A stretch of 17,885 nt of DNA from assembly GCA_039931435.1 (NCBI GenBank), contig JBDTRY010000058.1, positions 1-17,885 of the forward strand, written 5' to 3'. The DNA is from JBDTRY01 sp039931435. Lineage in GTDB: Bacteria; Acidobacteriota; Thermoanaerobaculia; Gp7-AA8. A program made the translations under genes and the position numbers. Numbering within the stretch: position 1 is the stretch's first letter; each line of letters begins with the position of its first letter. Of the stretch, positions 7,066-14,549 are shown in pieces. The notes beneath the pieces are model-generated. The model made no database searches. It had not been told where the DNA came from and saw only the letters and a list, made by a program, of their open reading frames with translations.

Positions 7066-7764
7066 ATGAGCGACTGCGCGATGGACTGCGCCATCGATTA
7101 TCAACCAGTGGTTCATGAGCGGCTCGAGCCCGATGTTTTCGGACTGGCCATTCCAGCCGGAGATTTCACCGGAGACTTCTACTTCACAGCGCAGGTCGGC
7201 GATCGGTTGCGCTTCGCCCTTGGTGATGTCACCGGTAAGGGGCTGCGGGCGGCTGTGCTCATGTCCATGATTCAGGAAGAGCTGGACCGTTCCGCGTCGT
7301 CGCGGATGCCGCTCGGAAGGACCATTGACCGAATTCACCGCTCATTCTTCGGGCAGTCCGACGGACGCCGCTTCGTCTCCATGGTCATTGGCGATCTGGA
7401 CTGCTGCGGCGGCGTGGAGATCATCAATGCCGGGCACTGTCCACCCCTGATAAAACGCAATGGCGGTTCGATCGAACGGATTGGCTCGCACGGTCCAGTG
7501 GCGGGGCTTCTCGAAAAATCGCGCTGGGCGACGGCTCGCTACCAGCTGGAGCCGGGCGAATCGCTTCTGCTCTACACAGACGGGCTGCTCGAGGCGCGCA
7601 GTAGTGCGGGTGAGGAGTACGGCGTGAATCGGATCGCTGAATCGCTTCGCCGCAGCCGCGGACCAGCGAGCGACACCGTGCACACAGTCATTCGGAATCT
7701 CCGGGAACATCGCGCCCACGGAGCGATAGAAGACGACCTCACTCTGCTGGCCATCGCCATCTGA
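7066..7764 (+). CDS. SpoIIE/PP2C-family serine/threonine phosphatase, stand-alone catalytic domain
   Basis: A 232-residue PP2C-type phosphatase with the metal-binding signature of the SpoIIE/RsbU group: GDFTGDFY (Asp33, Asp37), GDVTGKG (Asp54), NAGHCPP, YTDGLLEA (Asp172) and a final DDLTLLAI (Asp223, Asp224). Nothing but the catalytic domain is present: no PAS, GAF, HAMP, response-regulator receiver or membrane segment. Such enzymes usually dephosphorylate a STAS anti-anti-sigma protein, but no STAS or HPK-type kinase gene lies in this window. The ATG is 1 nt after the stop of the preceding gene (TGAGATG) and has no clear ribosome site, so translation is probably coupled. This makes it the third gene of the ECF operon. 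Its input must come from regulation of expression or from a partner protein. Confidence 0.9.
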   Translation: MSDCAMDCAIDYQPVVHERLEPDVFGLAIPAGDFTGDFYFTAQVGDRLRFALGDVTGKGLRAAVLMSMIQEELDRSASSRMPLGRTIDRIHRSFFGQSDGRRFVSMVIGDLDCCGGVEIINAGHCPPLIKRNGGSIERIGSHGPVAGLLEKSRWATARYQLEPGESLLLYTDGLLEARSSAGEEYGVNRIAESLRRSRGPASDTVHTVIRNLREHRAHGAIEDDLTLLAIAI

Positions 7765-7810
7765 TCGGTGGCGCGAGGCGCGGATGACGACTGCCGCCCT
7801 GCACGAACGT

Positions 7811-7844
7811 GAGATCCCTCCTCGCTTCGCGCGTTCGGGATGAC
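7811..7844 (+). repeat. Short intergenic dispersed repeat, copy 1
   Basis: A GAGATCCCTC...TTCGGGATGAC element in the 95-nt gap after the phosphatase gene. It shares the ends GAGAT(T/C)CCTC and CGG(A/G)ATGAC and the interior CTC-CGCT core with the reverse complement of 17854-17881, allowing a few inserted bases. It resembles the GTCATTCCGAG...GAGGAATCT elements found between genes in several bacterial phyla. It is not coding and not a clear hairpin. Confidence 0.5.
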
Positions 7845-7859
7845 ACGTAACGAAGGGGC

Positions 7860-8606
7860 GTGCGGGTTGGTTTGATATTGTGCATTCTCCTCATGACGGC
7901 CATTCCTGTGCAAGCCCGATCCCGGAGACTCCTTGTCGTCACAGTGACCGAAGGCTTTCGCCATTCGTCCATCGAGACGGCCGAACGCGTCCTCCTGGAG
8001 ATTGCCGTTGCCGCCTCATTCACCGTGGAGTTCGTACGGACGCCCGAGGATCTGGCCACGCATATGACAGTAGACGCGCTCCGGAATCTCGACGGAGTGA
8101 TCTTCGCAAACACCACGGGAGAGCTTCCCCTGCCTGATCGCGAGGCCTTTCTCGATTGGATCGCGCAGGGTCACGCGTTCATCGGCATTCACAGCGCCGC
8201 CGACACCTTTCACGAATTCGCTCCCTATCTGGACATGCTCGGTGGAGAATTCGACAGCCACGGCGATCAGGCGGCTGTGATCGTCGATGTTCTCGACCCT
8301 GACCATCCTGCTGCCCGATCGCTGGATCCTGCCTTTTCGGTCTTCGACGAAATTTATCTCTTCAAACGATTCGACCGTTCTGCTGTGAACGTGGTCCTCT
8401 CGCTGGGCAAAGAGCCGAACAGCGGCACTCCTGGCTTCTTTCCCATTGCCTGGTGCAAGGATTATGGTCAGGGCCGGGTCTTCTACACCGCCCTCGGGCA
8501 CCGCGAGGACGTGTGGGAATCGCCGTCGTTCCGTGAGCATCTGGCCGGAGCGATCGCCTGGGCCACGTCCCGGCCACGCTGGCGTCTCGTTCCATTGCAG
8601 GAATAG
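7860..8606 (+). CDS. ThuA-like domain secreted protein
   Basis: A 248-residue protein with a short signal peptide (cleavage likely after VQA, residues 17-19) and one ThuA-like domain of the class I glutamine amidotransferase-like fold. Visible family features are VTVTEGFRHSSIE near the N-terminus, FIGIHSAADTF (His111), LGGEFDSHG (His134), then FYTALGHREDVW (His214) and the terminal GAIAWA. ThuA relatives are linked to sugar and glycoside metabolism; the reaction is not settled. The GTG at 7860 gives the full signal peptide but the AAGGGG tract is only 1 nt away, so the in-frame TTG at 7872 is a real alternative. It is co-directional with the sigma operon after 95 nt containing a repeat; joint transcription is uncertain. 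Confidence 0.86.
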   Translation: MRVGLILCILLMTAIPVQARSRRLLVVTVTEGFRHSSIETAERVLLEIAVAASFTVEFVRTPEDLATHMTVDALRNLDGVIFANTTGELPLPDREAFLDWIAQGHAFIGIHSAADTFHEFAPYLDMLGGEFDSHGDQAAVIVDVLDPDHPAARSLDPAFSVFDEIYLFKRFDRSAVNVVLSLGKEPNSGTPGFFPIAWCKDYGQGRVFYTALGHREDVWESPSFREHLAGAIAWATSRPRWRLVPLQE

Positions 8607-8614
8607 GCGATGCT

Positions 8615-9640
8615 TTACTTTCGAATGGGGATGGTCACGGTGGTCGCAGGACCGGTATTGACCGCCGCGAGCTCGCGGTCACGAAACGTTTCGGTGTCCC
8701 CGCCAGCGCCACTGGAATCGAAAACTCGTCCGAGTCTTGCCAGAAGCCTGTTTTCATCCCCCGACCGGGCGCCGATGCTGCGGAAAGTCTGGCCGGTGAT
8801 TTTTCCCCGCTCCCGACCGTCGATCGCCACGCGGACTTCGGCCAAGTCCGGATCTCCGGACTTGCGCGCCAGTTCCACCAGGGCGCGGCTGATGTTCGCA
8901 TCGCGAGTTGCTTTCACGTCATAGACGACAACACCGGGGACGATCCAGTAGCGGTAGTGGGCAGAGATACCGACGCCCTTGAAAACATCGTTGGTGCCCA
9001 CTGCACGCGTCAATGGCAGCTGAAGAAGAAAATAGTTTGCAAAAAACCCGAGCAGCGCCGCGATCAGCGGAGTGCCAATGAAAACGAGTTTCAACCGTGG
9101 CAACCGAGGCATCCTGAGGGTGAATCGCTCGGCGGTGAACTGCCGTCGTAACGATTCTCTGAGCTTTCCGATCGCTCTGGACGAAGACTGGCCGTTCTGA
9201 TCATCGTCGTCAGCATCTCCTCTGGGCTCCTCGTACGGCAGCTCCTCTTCGACCGGGATCAGGTAATAGAGAATGGACAGGGCCAGCCCGACTCCGATGG
9301 CGATCATCCCCACAGGCCGGAAGATGAAAAGGGTGACCAGGCCCAGGAGATACGAAATCCAGCTGGCGGTGTTTACCTGCGCGCGCCGGCGTCTGGCCTT
9401 TCGCGCAAGGTACCCGGGGTCGAGAATCTCGGAGCAATGCCGGCAACGAATGGCGCTCTTCGGCACTGATCCCCCGCATACGGGGCATTCGGCAGTGTTG
9501 GCGTCCGCGGCGCGACGCTTCTGGTGGCTGCGATCTTCCTCACGGCGGTGCGGCAGCGGGAGGGCGGTGAAGATCAGTCCACACTGCCGGCAGGCCGTTT
9601 CAGCCGGCTCATGAAGAAGTTGGCATTCCGGACAACGCAT
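8615..9640 (-). CDS. Zinc-ribbon membrane protein of unknown function
   Basis: A 341-residue protein with two zinc-ribbon-like cysteine sets at the N-terminus: CPEC/CRQC (Cys3, 6, 17, 20) and CPVC/CRHC (Cys52, 55, 66, 69). They are followed by a basic stretch (KARRRR), two adjacent transmembrane segments at about 94-128, an acidic linker (137-150), a basic amphipathic stretch and a third membrane segment at about 184-206. A C-terminal domain of about 130 residues follows; with three spans it would lie outside the membrane. I do not recognise that domain. The gene begins 11 nt after the stop of the exported-protein gene on the same strand, so the two probably form a transcription unit. It converges with the ThuA gene with only 8 nt between stops. 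Function unknown. Confidence 0.75.
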   Translation of the reverse strand: MRCPECQLLHEPAETACRQCGLIFTALPLPHRREEDRSHQKRRAADANTAECPVCGGSVPKSAIRCRHCSEILDPGYLARKARRRRAQVNTASWISYLLGLVTLFIFRPVGMIAIGVGLALSILYYLIPVEEELPYEEPRGDADDDDQNGQSSSRAIGKLRESLRRQFTAERFTLRMPRLPRLKLVFIGTPLIAALLGFFANYFLLQLPLTRAVGTNDVFKGVGISAHYRYWIVPGVVVYDVKATRDANISRALVELARKSGDPDLAEVRVAIDGRERGKITGQTFRSIGARSGDENRLLARLGRVFDSSGAGGDTETFRDRELAAVNTGPATTVTIPIRK

Positions 9641-9651
9641 CGTTCGATCAC

Positions 9652-10374
9652 CTAGCTACGCTTCAAAAGCGGAATGAGAGCAATCAATGCACCCGCCAGA
9701 AGAATGATGAGTACGAGCCGATTCTCATGGAAGAAATCTCCCAGGTCGTGCTGCCAGCTTCGCGGGGTCGAGCGCGCACTCGAAACCGCAGACTGATTCA
9801 GTCTCCTGGCTTGTACGCGCTGGGAAGCGAGGGACACCTCGCGCTCAAAATTATCCAGTGAGCGCAAAGTTTCGTTGGCGGAAATCTTCCCCGTCTGCGA
9901 GTCCAGAAGAATCAGATCGTCGACATTGGGGCGGACGCTCCGACGTCCCTGGGCATCCTTCTCCACGGTGTAATCACCCTGACCGTAGTAAAGGACCGAG
10001 GGGCCAAGCTTTCCTCTCTTGACGAAGAGCACCCGCTCGTCACCGGCGTTGAACGAAGGGACGCCAACTGTCTCCTGGTGGATTCCGTCTACGGTCCCGC
10101 CTGGAACAACGACCTCCGTTGTCTGCCCGACAGACCCCTTGATCGACTTTTCTACCTGGAACGTTGCCGTGGTGAGAATCCAGCGGTGGGTGGGATCGTA
10201 CCCGGACCGTGTGGCGACGCACCGGCCGAGAATGATGGAATCCGCCTGATCGACCTTATCGTCGAAGGGAACCGAGCGCGCGACGCTGGCGAACCCGCTC
10301 GACGCGCCTCCAACGACGACGACCAGAGCCGCAAGGAACGAAGCCGTAGTTCGATTAGCCTGTCGGAGGTGCAT
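9652..10374 (-). CDS. Exported protein with C-terminal membrane anchor, unknown function
   Basis: A 240-residue protein. Residues 1-30 look like a cleavable signal peptide (cleavage plausible after GFAS). The middle, about 38-160, is a beta-rich domain with the pattern ADSIILGRCV, TATFQVEKSIKG, PGGTVDGIH, GDERVLFVK. This pattern is shared with many unassigned secreted proteins of Acidobacteriota and Myxococcota and loosely recalls NTR/TIMP-like folds. A polar linker leads to a membrane segment at about 219-236 ending in basic residues (LLKRS), which would hold the domain on the outer face of the membrane. It lies 170 nt downstream of the M1 peptidase gene and 11 nt upstream of the zinc-ribbon gene. 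No function is assigned. Confidence 0.75.
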   Translation of the reverse strand: MHLRQANRTTASFLAALVVVVGGASSGFASVARSVPFDDKVDQADSIILGRCVATRSGYDPTHRWILTTATFQVEKSIKGSVGQTTEVVVPGGTVDGIHQETVGVPSFNAGDERVLFVKRGKLGPSVLYYGQGDYTVEKDAQGRRSVRPNVDDLILLDSQTGKISANETLRSLDNFEREVSLASQRVQARRLNQSAVSSARSTPRSWQHDLGDFFHENRLVLIILLAGALIALIPLLKRS

Positions 10375-10544
10375 GAGTGTGGAAGTTCCTTCCTGGCGGT
10401 GAATCCCTGCAAATACTTATTGTTAGTCTTCTCCAGTCAACATAGCAAGATTTCAACCAATTCCGGGCCTTTCCCTCCAGGAAACGGAACTTTACGAAGA
10501 TCTCATTGAAGCGTTCCGGCCCCCTCGTGATTTGTGCCACGGAC
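10375..10544 (-). promoter_or_regulatory. 170-nt gap upstream of the exported-protein gene, probable promoter region
   Basis: This gap is markedly more AT-rich than its surroundings around 10405-10470, as expected for a promoter. On the minus strand TTGACT occurs near 10437-10442 with an AT-rich stretch (AACAATAAGTA) downstream, but the best -10 match gives a short spacer, so no box pair is assigned. AGGAAGGAA lies about 12 nt before the ATG at 10374 as a ribosome site. Confidence 0.3.
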
Positions 10545-12329
10545 TCACCGACCCAGGACCTGATCGATGACCGACCGTACCAGCCTGCTCGTCTCGACCG
10601 ATTCCCTCCGGGAAAGGAAGCTCGCTCGTCCCGTGCAGATCGGTTCTTCCGGAGTCTTGCCACAGACCTGGTCGAGTGCCACAACCGCCTCCGCCCGCCC
10701 GATGGCGTCCGGTTCATGCCATGCCTGCCAGGCGAGCATCTCCGCGGATCGTTCATGCTCGACCATCTCGGGCAGATTCGCGCCATCGTCTACGCGGACG
10801 CTGAGAACCGTACCGGTTACCGGAATGTGCAACGTCTCGTCGGAACGGGTGAGGGCGACGTCGACAACACAACGGCCCGTGGTAGTCTCTACAGCGACCT
10901 GCAGAGGGATGGTCCAGGGAACGCTCTGCTTCTGCAGAAGGTGGACGATCACCTCAGCAGGAGTGACTTCGTGGGAGGCCACGATCCTGGGAACCTCGGC
11001 GCTGTAAACCCACTGGTCGAAAATCTTCGAGAGATCCTTGCCGCTCTTTTCCATCAGAGCCTGCTGAAGATCGTCGCTCGTAACCAGACCATCGCCGCTG
11101 GCTGCGCGGGAGGTGTAAAGCCTGAAGCCATCCCAGAATGCTTCCTCTCCCAGCAGGTGCCGGAGGAAGTGCAATACCAGGGCGCCTTTGTAGTACGGGA
11201 TCGGGCCGCCCGCTTCGTCAGGGGTTTTCCAGCCTTGAAAAACGAGCGCGTGCGCTTTGCCGGAATCGACAGCCCGCCGATAGCGACGGCGGGCGAGGTA
11301 GCGCTCTCGCGCGTACTCCTCGTCTCCGTAGGCATGCTCTTTCCACACTGAGGTCAGGAACGTTACGCCTCCCTCGTTCAACCAGAAATCAGACCAGGTC
11401 CTGCAGGTAACAAGGTTGCCCCACCAGGAGTGCGCCAGCTCGTGTGCAACCAGCCAGTCCTCGCGCGGCTCCACGAGGACATCGGCAGCATAGGACTCCG
11501 GAAGCACGGCGTATCCCGCGGCCTCCTGAGGAACTCCTTTCTCCATGAGAAACTCCGCGAATCGCGGTTCCGGATAGGAAACGCCAGCCTTCTCAGCGAA
11601 AAAACTGATCATCCGGGGAACGTCTTTGAAGATCGTCTGCAGATCGGCGGCAGGAGTGGCCGCGGCACAAAACGTCAGCCCTGGGTGCGCGCGTCGGGGC
11701 TCGATGCAATGCAGCCGGCCGGCAGCAAACCCGAAGAGATATGCCGGGTAGGCGCGCGGCTCATTCCAGAGGTGGGTCTCCCGGCCCTTCCCGTTTCTGC
11801 GGACTTTGTCCGGCGCGCCATTGGAGACGACCGTCATTCCTGCCGGCAGGTTCAGGGACAGACGAAACGTGGCGCGGTCGTCCGGATCCATGATCGACGG
11901 CAGCCAGGCTTCCGTGTGGAATGCCGTGAAAACCTGGTCGGGCGTGAATCGAATGCCGTGTTCGGGCTTCGCTGTGTAGCGGATGCTGATTTCGAGATTG
12001 CCTTTCGGTTCGAGCGGCTGCTGAAGATGAATATGCAGGTGTCCGGAGTCACACTGGAACTCCAGTTTCCTTCCGGCGCCAGGCGGCCTTGCGACGTCCA
12101 TGATTTCGTCGATCGAGAGAGAATCGGCGTCGAGATCGAGATCCTGAATCCGCTCGCGAGCGACAATCCTGAGCCTGGCCACTCCGGATATCGAGCCAGC
12201 CGGGGGATCCACTCTCAGCGCAACATCGTAATGAAGAACGTCGAACGATCGGACCGGCGCAGGTCCTCCGCCAGATTCGACCGAGGCTGCGAAAAGAAGA
12301 GGGAAGATGAGAGCGAGGAGGAGATTCAT
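10545..12329 (-). CDS. Secreted M1-family zinc metallopeptidase
   Basis: A 594-residue gluzincin. A signal peptide occupies about residues 1-18, followed by the beta-saddle N-terminal domain and the catalytic domain. The zinc site is complete: HELAH at 296-300 and Glu319 in WLNEGG, giving the HExxH-x18-E spacing of M1 enzymes. A candidate catalytic Tyr is in IPYYKGALVLHFL (Tyr379 or Tyr380). The upstream exopeptidase loop that normally reads GxMEN is divergent here (VPQEA, with Glu269 retained), so N-terminal amine recognition may differ from classical aminopeptidase N. The ~210 residues after Tyr380 hold the rest of the helical region; there is no long C-terminal ERAP-like domain. No clear ribosome site precedes the ATG; the signal peptide supports this start. 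Confidence 0.92.
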   Translation of the reverse strand: MNLLLALIFPLLFAASVESGGGPAPVRSFDVLHYDVALRVDPPAGSISGVARLRIVARERIQDLDLDADSLSIDEIMDVARPPGAGRKLEFQCDSGHLHIHLQQPLEPKGNLEISIRYTAKPEHGIRFTPDQVFTAFHTEAWLPSIMDPDDRATFRLSLNLPAGMTVVSNGAPDKVRRNGKGRETHLWNEPRAYPAYLFGFAAGRLHCIEPRRAHPGLTFCAAATPAADLQTIFKDVPRMISFFAEKAGVSYPEPRFAEFLMEKGVPQEAAGYAVLPESYAADVLVEPREDWLVAHELAHSWWGNLVTCRTWSDFWLNEGGVTFLTSVWKEHAYGDEEYARERYLARRRYRRAVDSGKAHALVFQGWKTPDEAGGPIPYYKGALVLHFLRHLLGEEAFWDGFRLYTSRAASGDGLVTSDDLQQALMEKSGKDLSKIFDQWVYSAEVPRIVASHEVTPAEVIVHLLQKQSVPWTIPLQVAVETTTGRCVVDVALTRSDETLHIPVTGTVLSVRVDDGANLPEMVEHERSAEMLAWQAWHEPDAIGRAEAVVALDQVCGKTPEEPICTGRASFLSRRESVETSRLVRSVIDQVLGR

Positions 12330-12389
12330 GGGAAGGATCGGTGACGAGTGCCGCTGCTACTGTAGCGGAGAAGATGCCCCTATCGAACC

Positions 12390-12776
12390 TCAACTTTGGC
12401 GCTGGGGCCTCGGAGGAGCAGAAATCAGCGATGCCGAACCGGCGATCCAGCCCAGTCCGACGGTCACGGCCAGGATCTTCCACCAGTCCGGAATCATTCC
12501 ATCCGTGACCGCCCCGTGAGTCACTCCCATATGAACCGTGTACACGACGGCGAATCCCGTGTAAATCACATACGAACCGGCCAGCAGCGTGGCACGGCCG
12601 GAATGGCGCGCGGTCAGCAGAACTGCAAAAGAAACGAACGCCCAGGCCAGCTCGAAGTAGACGAGCCACTGCGGTACGAGGAAAGGAATCTCCAGGCGAT
12701 GAATCCAGAACCCGTTGAACACTACCTGAGTGACACCCAGCAGGCCGGTGACGATGGCGTACATTCGCAGCCGCAT
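12390..12776 (-). CDS. Small four-helix membrane protein, unknown function
   Basis: A 128-residue, strongly hydrophobic protein with four predicted membrane segments at about 6-24, 38-56, 62-82 and 100-118 and a short basic, proline-rich tail. I do not recognise the family; the layout resembles small DoxX-like or other uncharacterised integral membrane proteins but no signature residue confirms that. A GGGGAG tract lies about 10 nt upstream of the ATG at 12776; an in-frame ATG four codons later is a possible alternative. It is upstream of the M1 peptidase gene on the same strand with a 60-nt gap, and divergent from the glycosyltransferase gene (117 nt apart). Confidence 0.65.
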   Translation of the reverse strand: MRLRMYAIVTGLLGVTQVVFNGFWIHRLEIPFLVPQWLVYFELAWAFVSFAVLLTARHSGRATLLAGSYVIYTGFAVVYTVHMGVTHGAVTDGMIPDWWKILAVTVGLGWIAGSASLISAPPRPQRQS

Positions 12777-12893
12777 TCCAGCATCATCTCCCCGAGCAGG
12801 GTCCTGTCAATCCCTGCGGGGAGCTGCGGAATTTCCTGCAGTGTCATGAAGCCGGAACTGATGCCGGCAGGCCATGCAGGATAATCGGGATCG

Positions 12894-14048
12894 ATGGTGA
12901 GCAGTGTCCTACTCGCCGTGGCATCCGCCAGCCTGCTGTTCGTCCTGATTCTCATGCTGCGGCTTGCCCTTTTCAGCCGGACAGCAATCTACCTGCGCCG
13001 CATTTCCCCCGATCTCGAGAAATGGCCGCTCGTATCCATTCTCATTCCAGCGCGCAACGAGGAACGGAAGATCGAAGAGGCCCTGCAATCGGTCCGCAAT
13101 CTCGATTATCCCGAACTGGAGATCATCATTCTCGAGGACCGCTCAACGGACGGAACGGCTGCTATCGCCGACCGCATCGCCGCCGGTGACACGCGGATCG
13201 AGGTGAAGCACATCGGGAATCTTCCGGAAGGCTGGCTTGGAAAGAACCACGCGCTGCAGTTGGGATCGGATGCGGCCCGGGGTGAGTTTCTTCTCTTCAC
13301 AGATGCGGACGTCGTCTTCGAACCGTCCACCCTTCGCCGGGCCATCACGGCCATGCAGAGAGAACAGATCGACCACATGGCCTCGGGGTTTTTCATTCGC
13401 ACCCCATCACTACTCGTCAATCTCTTCGTGGCCACCTTTTCATACTTCTTCATTCTTTATGTGCGCCCCTGGGGAATCGCGAACTCGAAGAGCTCCAGCC
13501 ACGTCGGAATCGGCGGGTTCAATCTGGTTCGCGCCGCCGTTTACCGGAAGGCGGGGAGCCATCGACCGATCGCAATGCGGCCGGACGACGACATGAAGCT
13601 GGGCAAAATTCTGAAGCGCAGTGGAGCGCGCCAGCGTCTGGCGGATGCCGGGGGTCTGTTGCAGGTGGAGTGGTACTCGTCCCTCCCGGAGTTGATCGAG
13701 GGGCTGATGAAGAACGCTTTTTCCGGGGTCGAGTACAGCGTCCCCATACTGATCGCAGCGTCCGTGGGTCAGCTTCTGCTCTCGGTCTGGCCGTTCCTGG
13801 CCATCTTCGTCACTGATGGACTGCTGCGGTGGGAAAACCTGGCCGTGGTGGCCCTCACACTGGCGATGGTAGCGGTCGCCGCGCGTCACAACGGAGGAAG
13901 GGCCGTCTACGCCATGGCCTTTCCATTTTGTACCCTTCTGCTGCTCTTCATTCTCTGGCGAGCGGCATTTCTGACGCTACGCCACGGGGGCATACGCTGG
14001 CGGGAGACCTTTTACCCCCTTGCCGCGCTGCGGGCCAACAAACTGTGA
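12894..14048 (+). CDS. Membrane-bound family 2 glycosyltransferase
   Basis: A 384-residue GT2 enzyme. An N-terminal membrane helix (about 5-25) precedes the GT-A catalytic domain: VSILIPARNE (47-56), EDRSTDGT (81-88), NLPEGWLGKNHAL (109-121), the nucleotide-metal motif TDAD (136-139), GIGGFNLVRAAVY (205-217) and PDDDMKLG (230-237), the likely catalytic-base region. Hydrophobic segments after about residue 283 suggest three or four C-terminal membrane helices (near 284-306, 314-330, 337-360). The PEGWLGK pattern is common in GT2 enzymes that modify lipids such as carotenoids or hopanoid-linked molecules, but no neighbouring pathway gene supports a particular acceptor. The sugar is transferred on the cytoplasmic face. 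The ATG at 12894 is supported by the intact membrane helix; its ribosome site is weak. Confidence 0.9.
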   Translation: MVSSVLLAVASASLLFVLILMLRLALFSRTAIYLRRISPDLEKWPLVSILIPARNEERKIEEALQSVRNLDYPELEIIILEDRSTDGTAAIADRIAAGDTRIEVKHIGNLPEGWLGKNHALQLGSDAARGEFLLFTDADVVFEPSTLRRAITAMQREQIDHMASGFFIRTPSLLVNLFVATFSYFFILYVRPWGIANSKSSSHVGIGGFNLVRAAVYRKAGSHRPIAMRPDDDMKLGKILKRSGARQRLADAGGLLQVEWYSSLPELIEGLMKNAFSGVEYSVPILIAASVGQLLLSVWPFLAIFVTDGLLRWENLAVVALTLAMVAVAARHNGGRAVYAMAFPFCTLLLLFILWRAAFLTLRHGGIRWRETFYPLAALRANKL

Positions 14049-14218
14049 CCCTGGTTGAGCGAACGGACTGTGGCGCCCCTCTCGGACAGGAGGCGGAATA
14101 CCCGGGAATTCATTCACCACCCCCCCGGTTCCGAAGCTCATACATACGTGTTTTGCCGTGGAAAAGAGAAGAGGCTTTCCGAATCTCCGATCAGGGCATC
14201 ACAGAAAGGAGATTCATC
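14049..14218 (+). promoter_or_regulatory. 170-nt leader region upstream of the cold-shock gene
   Basis: No gene is supported here, although the frame of the cold-shock gene stays open upstream. The region contains a C7 run near 14120-14126 and a purine-rich stretch (GAAAAGAGAAGAGG) near 14161-14174. No convincing -35/-10 pair was found. In many bacteria cold-shock genes have long structured leaders that act as thermosensors; that is a possibility here, not something the sequence proves. Confidence 0.35.
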
Positions 14219-14422
14219 ATGAGAAAGACCGGCAACGTAAAGTGGTTTAACGACGCCAAAGGCTTCGGCTTTATCTCGAGCTCGGATGGTGAGGACGTGT
14301 TTGTTCACTACTCAGCAATCCAGGGCGGCGGTTTCCGCTCGCTCCCCGAAGGAGCTGCGGTAGAGTTCGATGTCGTCCAGGGACCGAAAGGCCTCCAGGC
14401 GGCAAACGTCACCACCGTTTAA
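14219..14422 (+). CDS. Cold-shock protein (CspA family)
   Basis: A 67-residue single cold-shock domain. Both nucleic-acid-binding motifs are present: RNP1 as KGFGFI (14-19) and RNP2 as VFVHYSAI (27-34), after the usual GNVKWFNDAKGF opening. It binds single-stranded RNA and DNA and acts as an RNA chaperone. The start is set by AAGGAG at 14206-14211, 7 nt before the ATG; the frame stays open far upstream, but that extension has no family similarity. A strong terminator follows within 25 nt of the stop, so this is probably a single-gene transcript or the last gene after the glycosyltransferase. Confidence 0.96.
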   Translation: MRKTGNVKWFNDAKGFGFISSSDGEDVFVHYSAIQGGGFRSLPEGAAVEFDVVQGPKGLQAANVTTV

Positions 14423-14445
14423 CTCGAAAGAGCTGACGATGAACC

Positions 14446-14477
14446 GGGACAGGGCTTACGCCCTGTCCCTTTTTTTT
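14446..14477 (+). terminator. Rho-independent terminator of the cold-shock gene
   Basis: A perfect 10-bp stem, GGGACAGGGC (14446-14455) with GCCCTGTCCC (14460-14469), a TTAC loop, and eight T directly after (14470-14477). This is a textbook intrinsic terminator and lies between the convergent cold-shock and DinB-fold genes. Confidence 0.95.
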
Positions 14478-14549
14478 GCCAATTCGCCTGCCTCGCCACC
14501 AGAGGGCGACGACGAGACGATCGATCCACCGTGATCCCGGCTGGGACGG

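Noticed and set aside
11430..12344. 304-codon plus-strand frame opposite the M1 peptidase
   Set aside because: It is antisense to a gene with a complete zinc site, and its composition is that of a shadow frame.
13829..14218. Long N-terminal extension of the cold-shock frame into the glycosyltransferase gene
   Set aside because: The cold-shock domain begins at 14219 after a well-spaced AAGGAG; the upstream part is a shadow of the glycosyltransferase.
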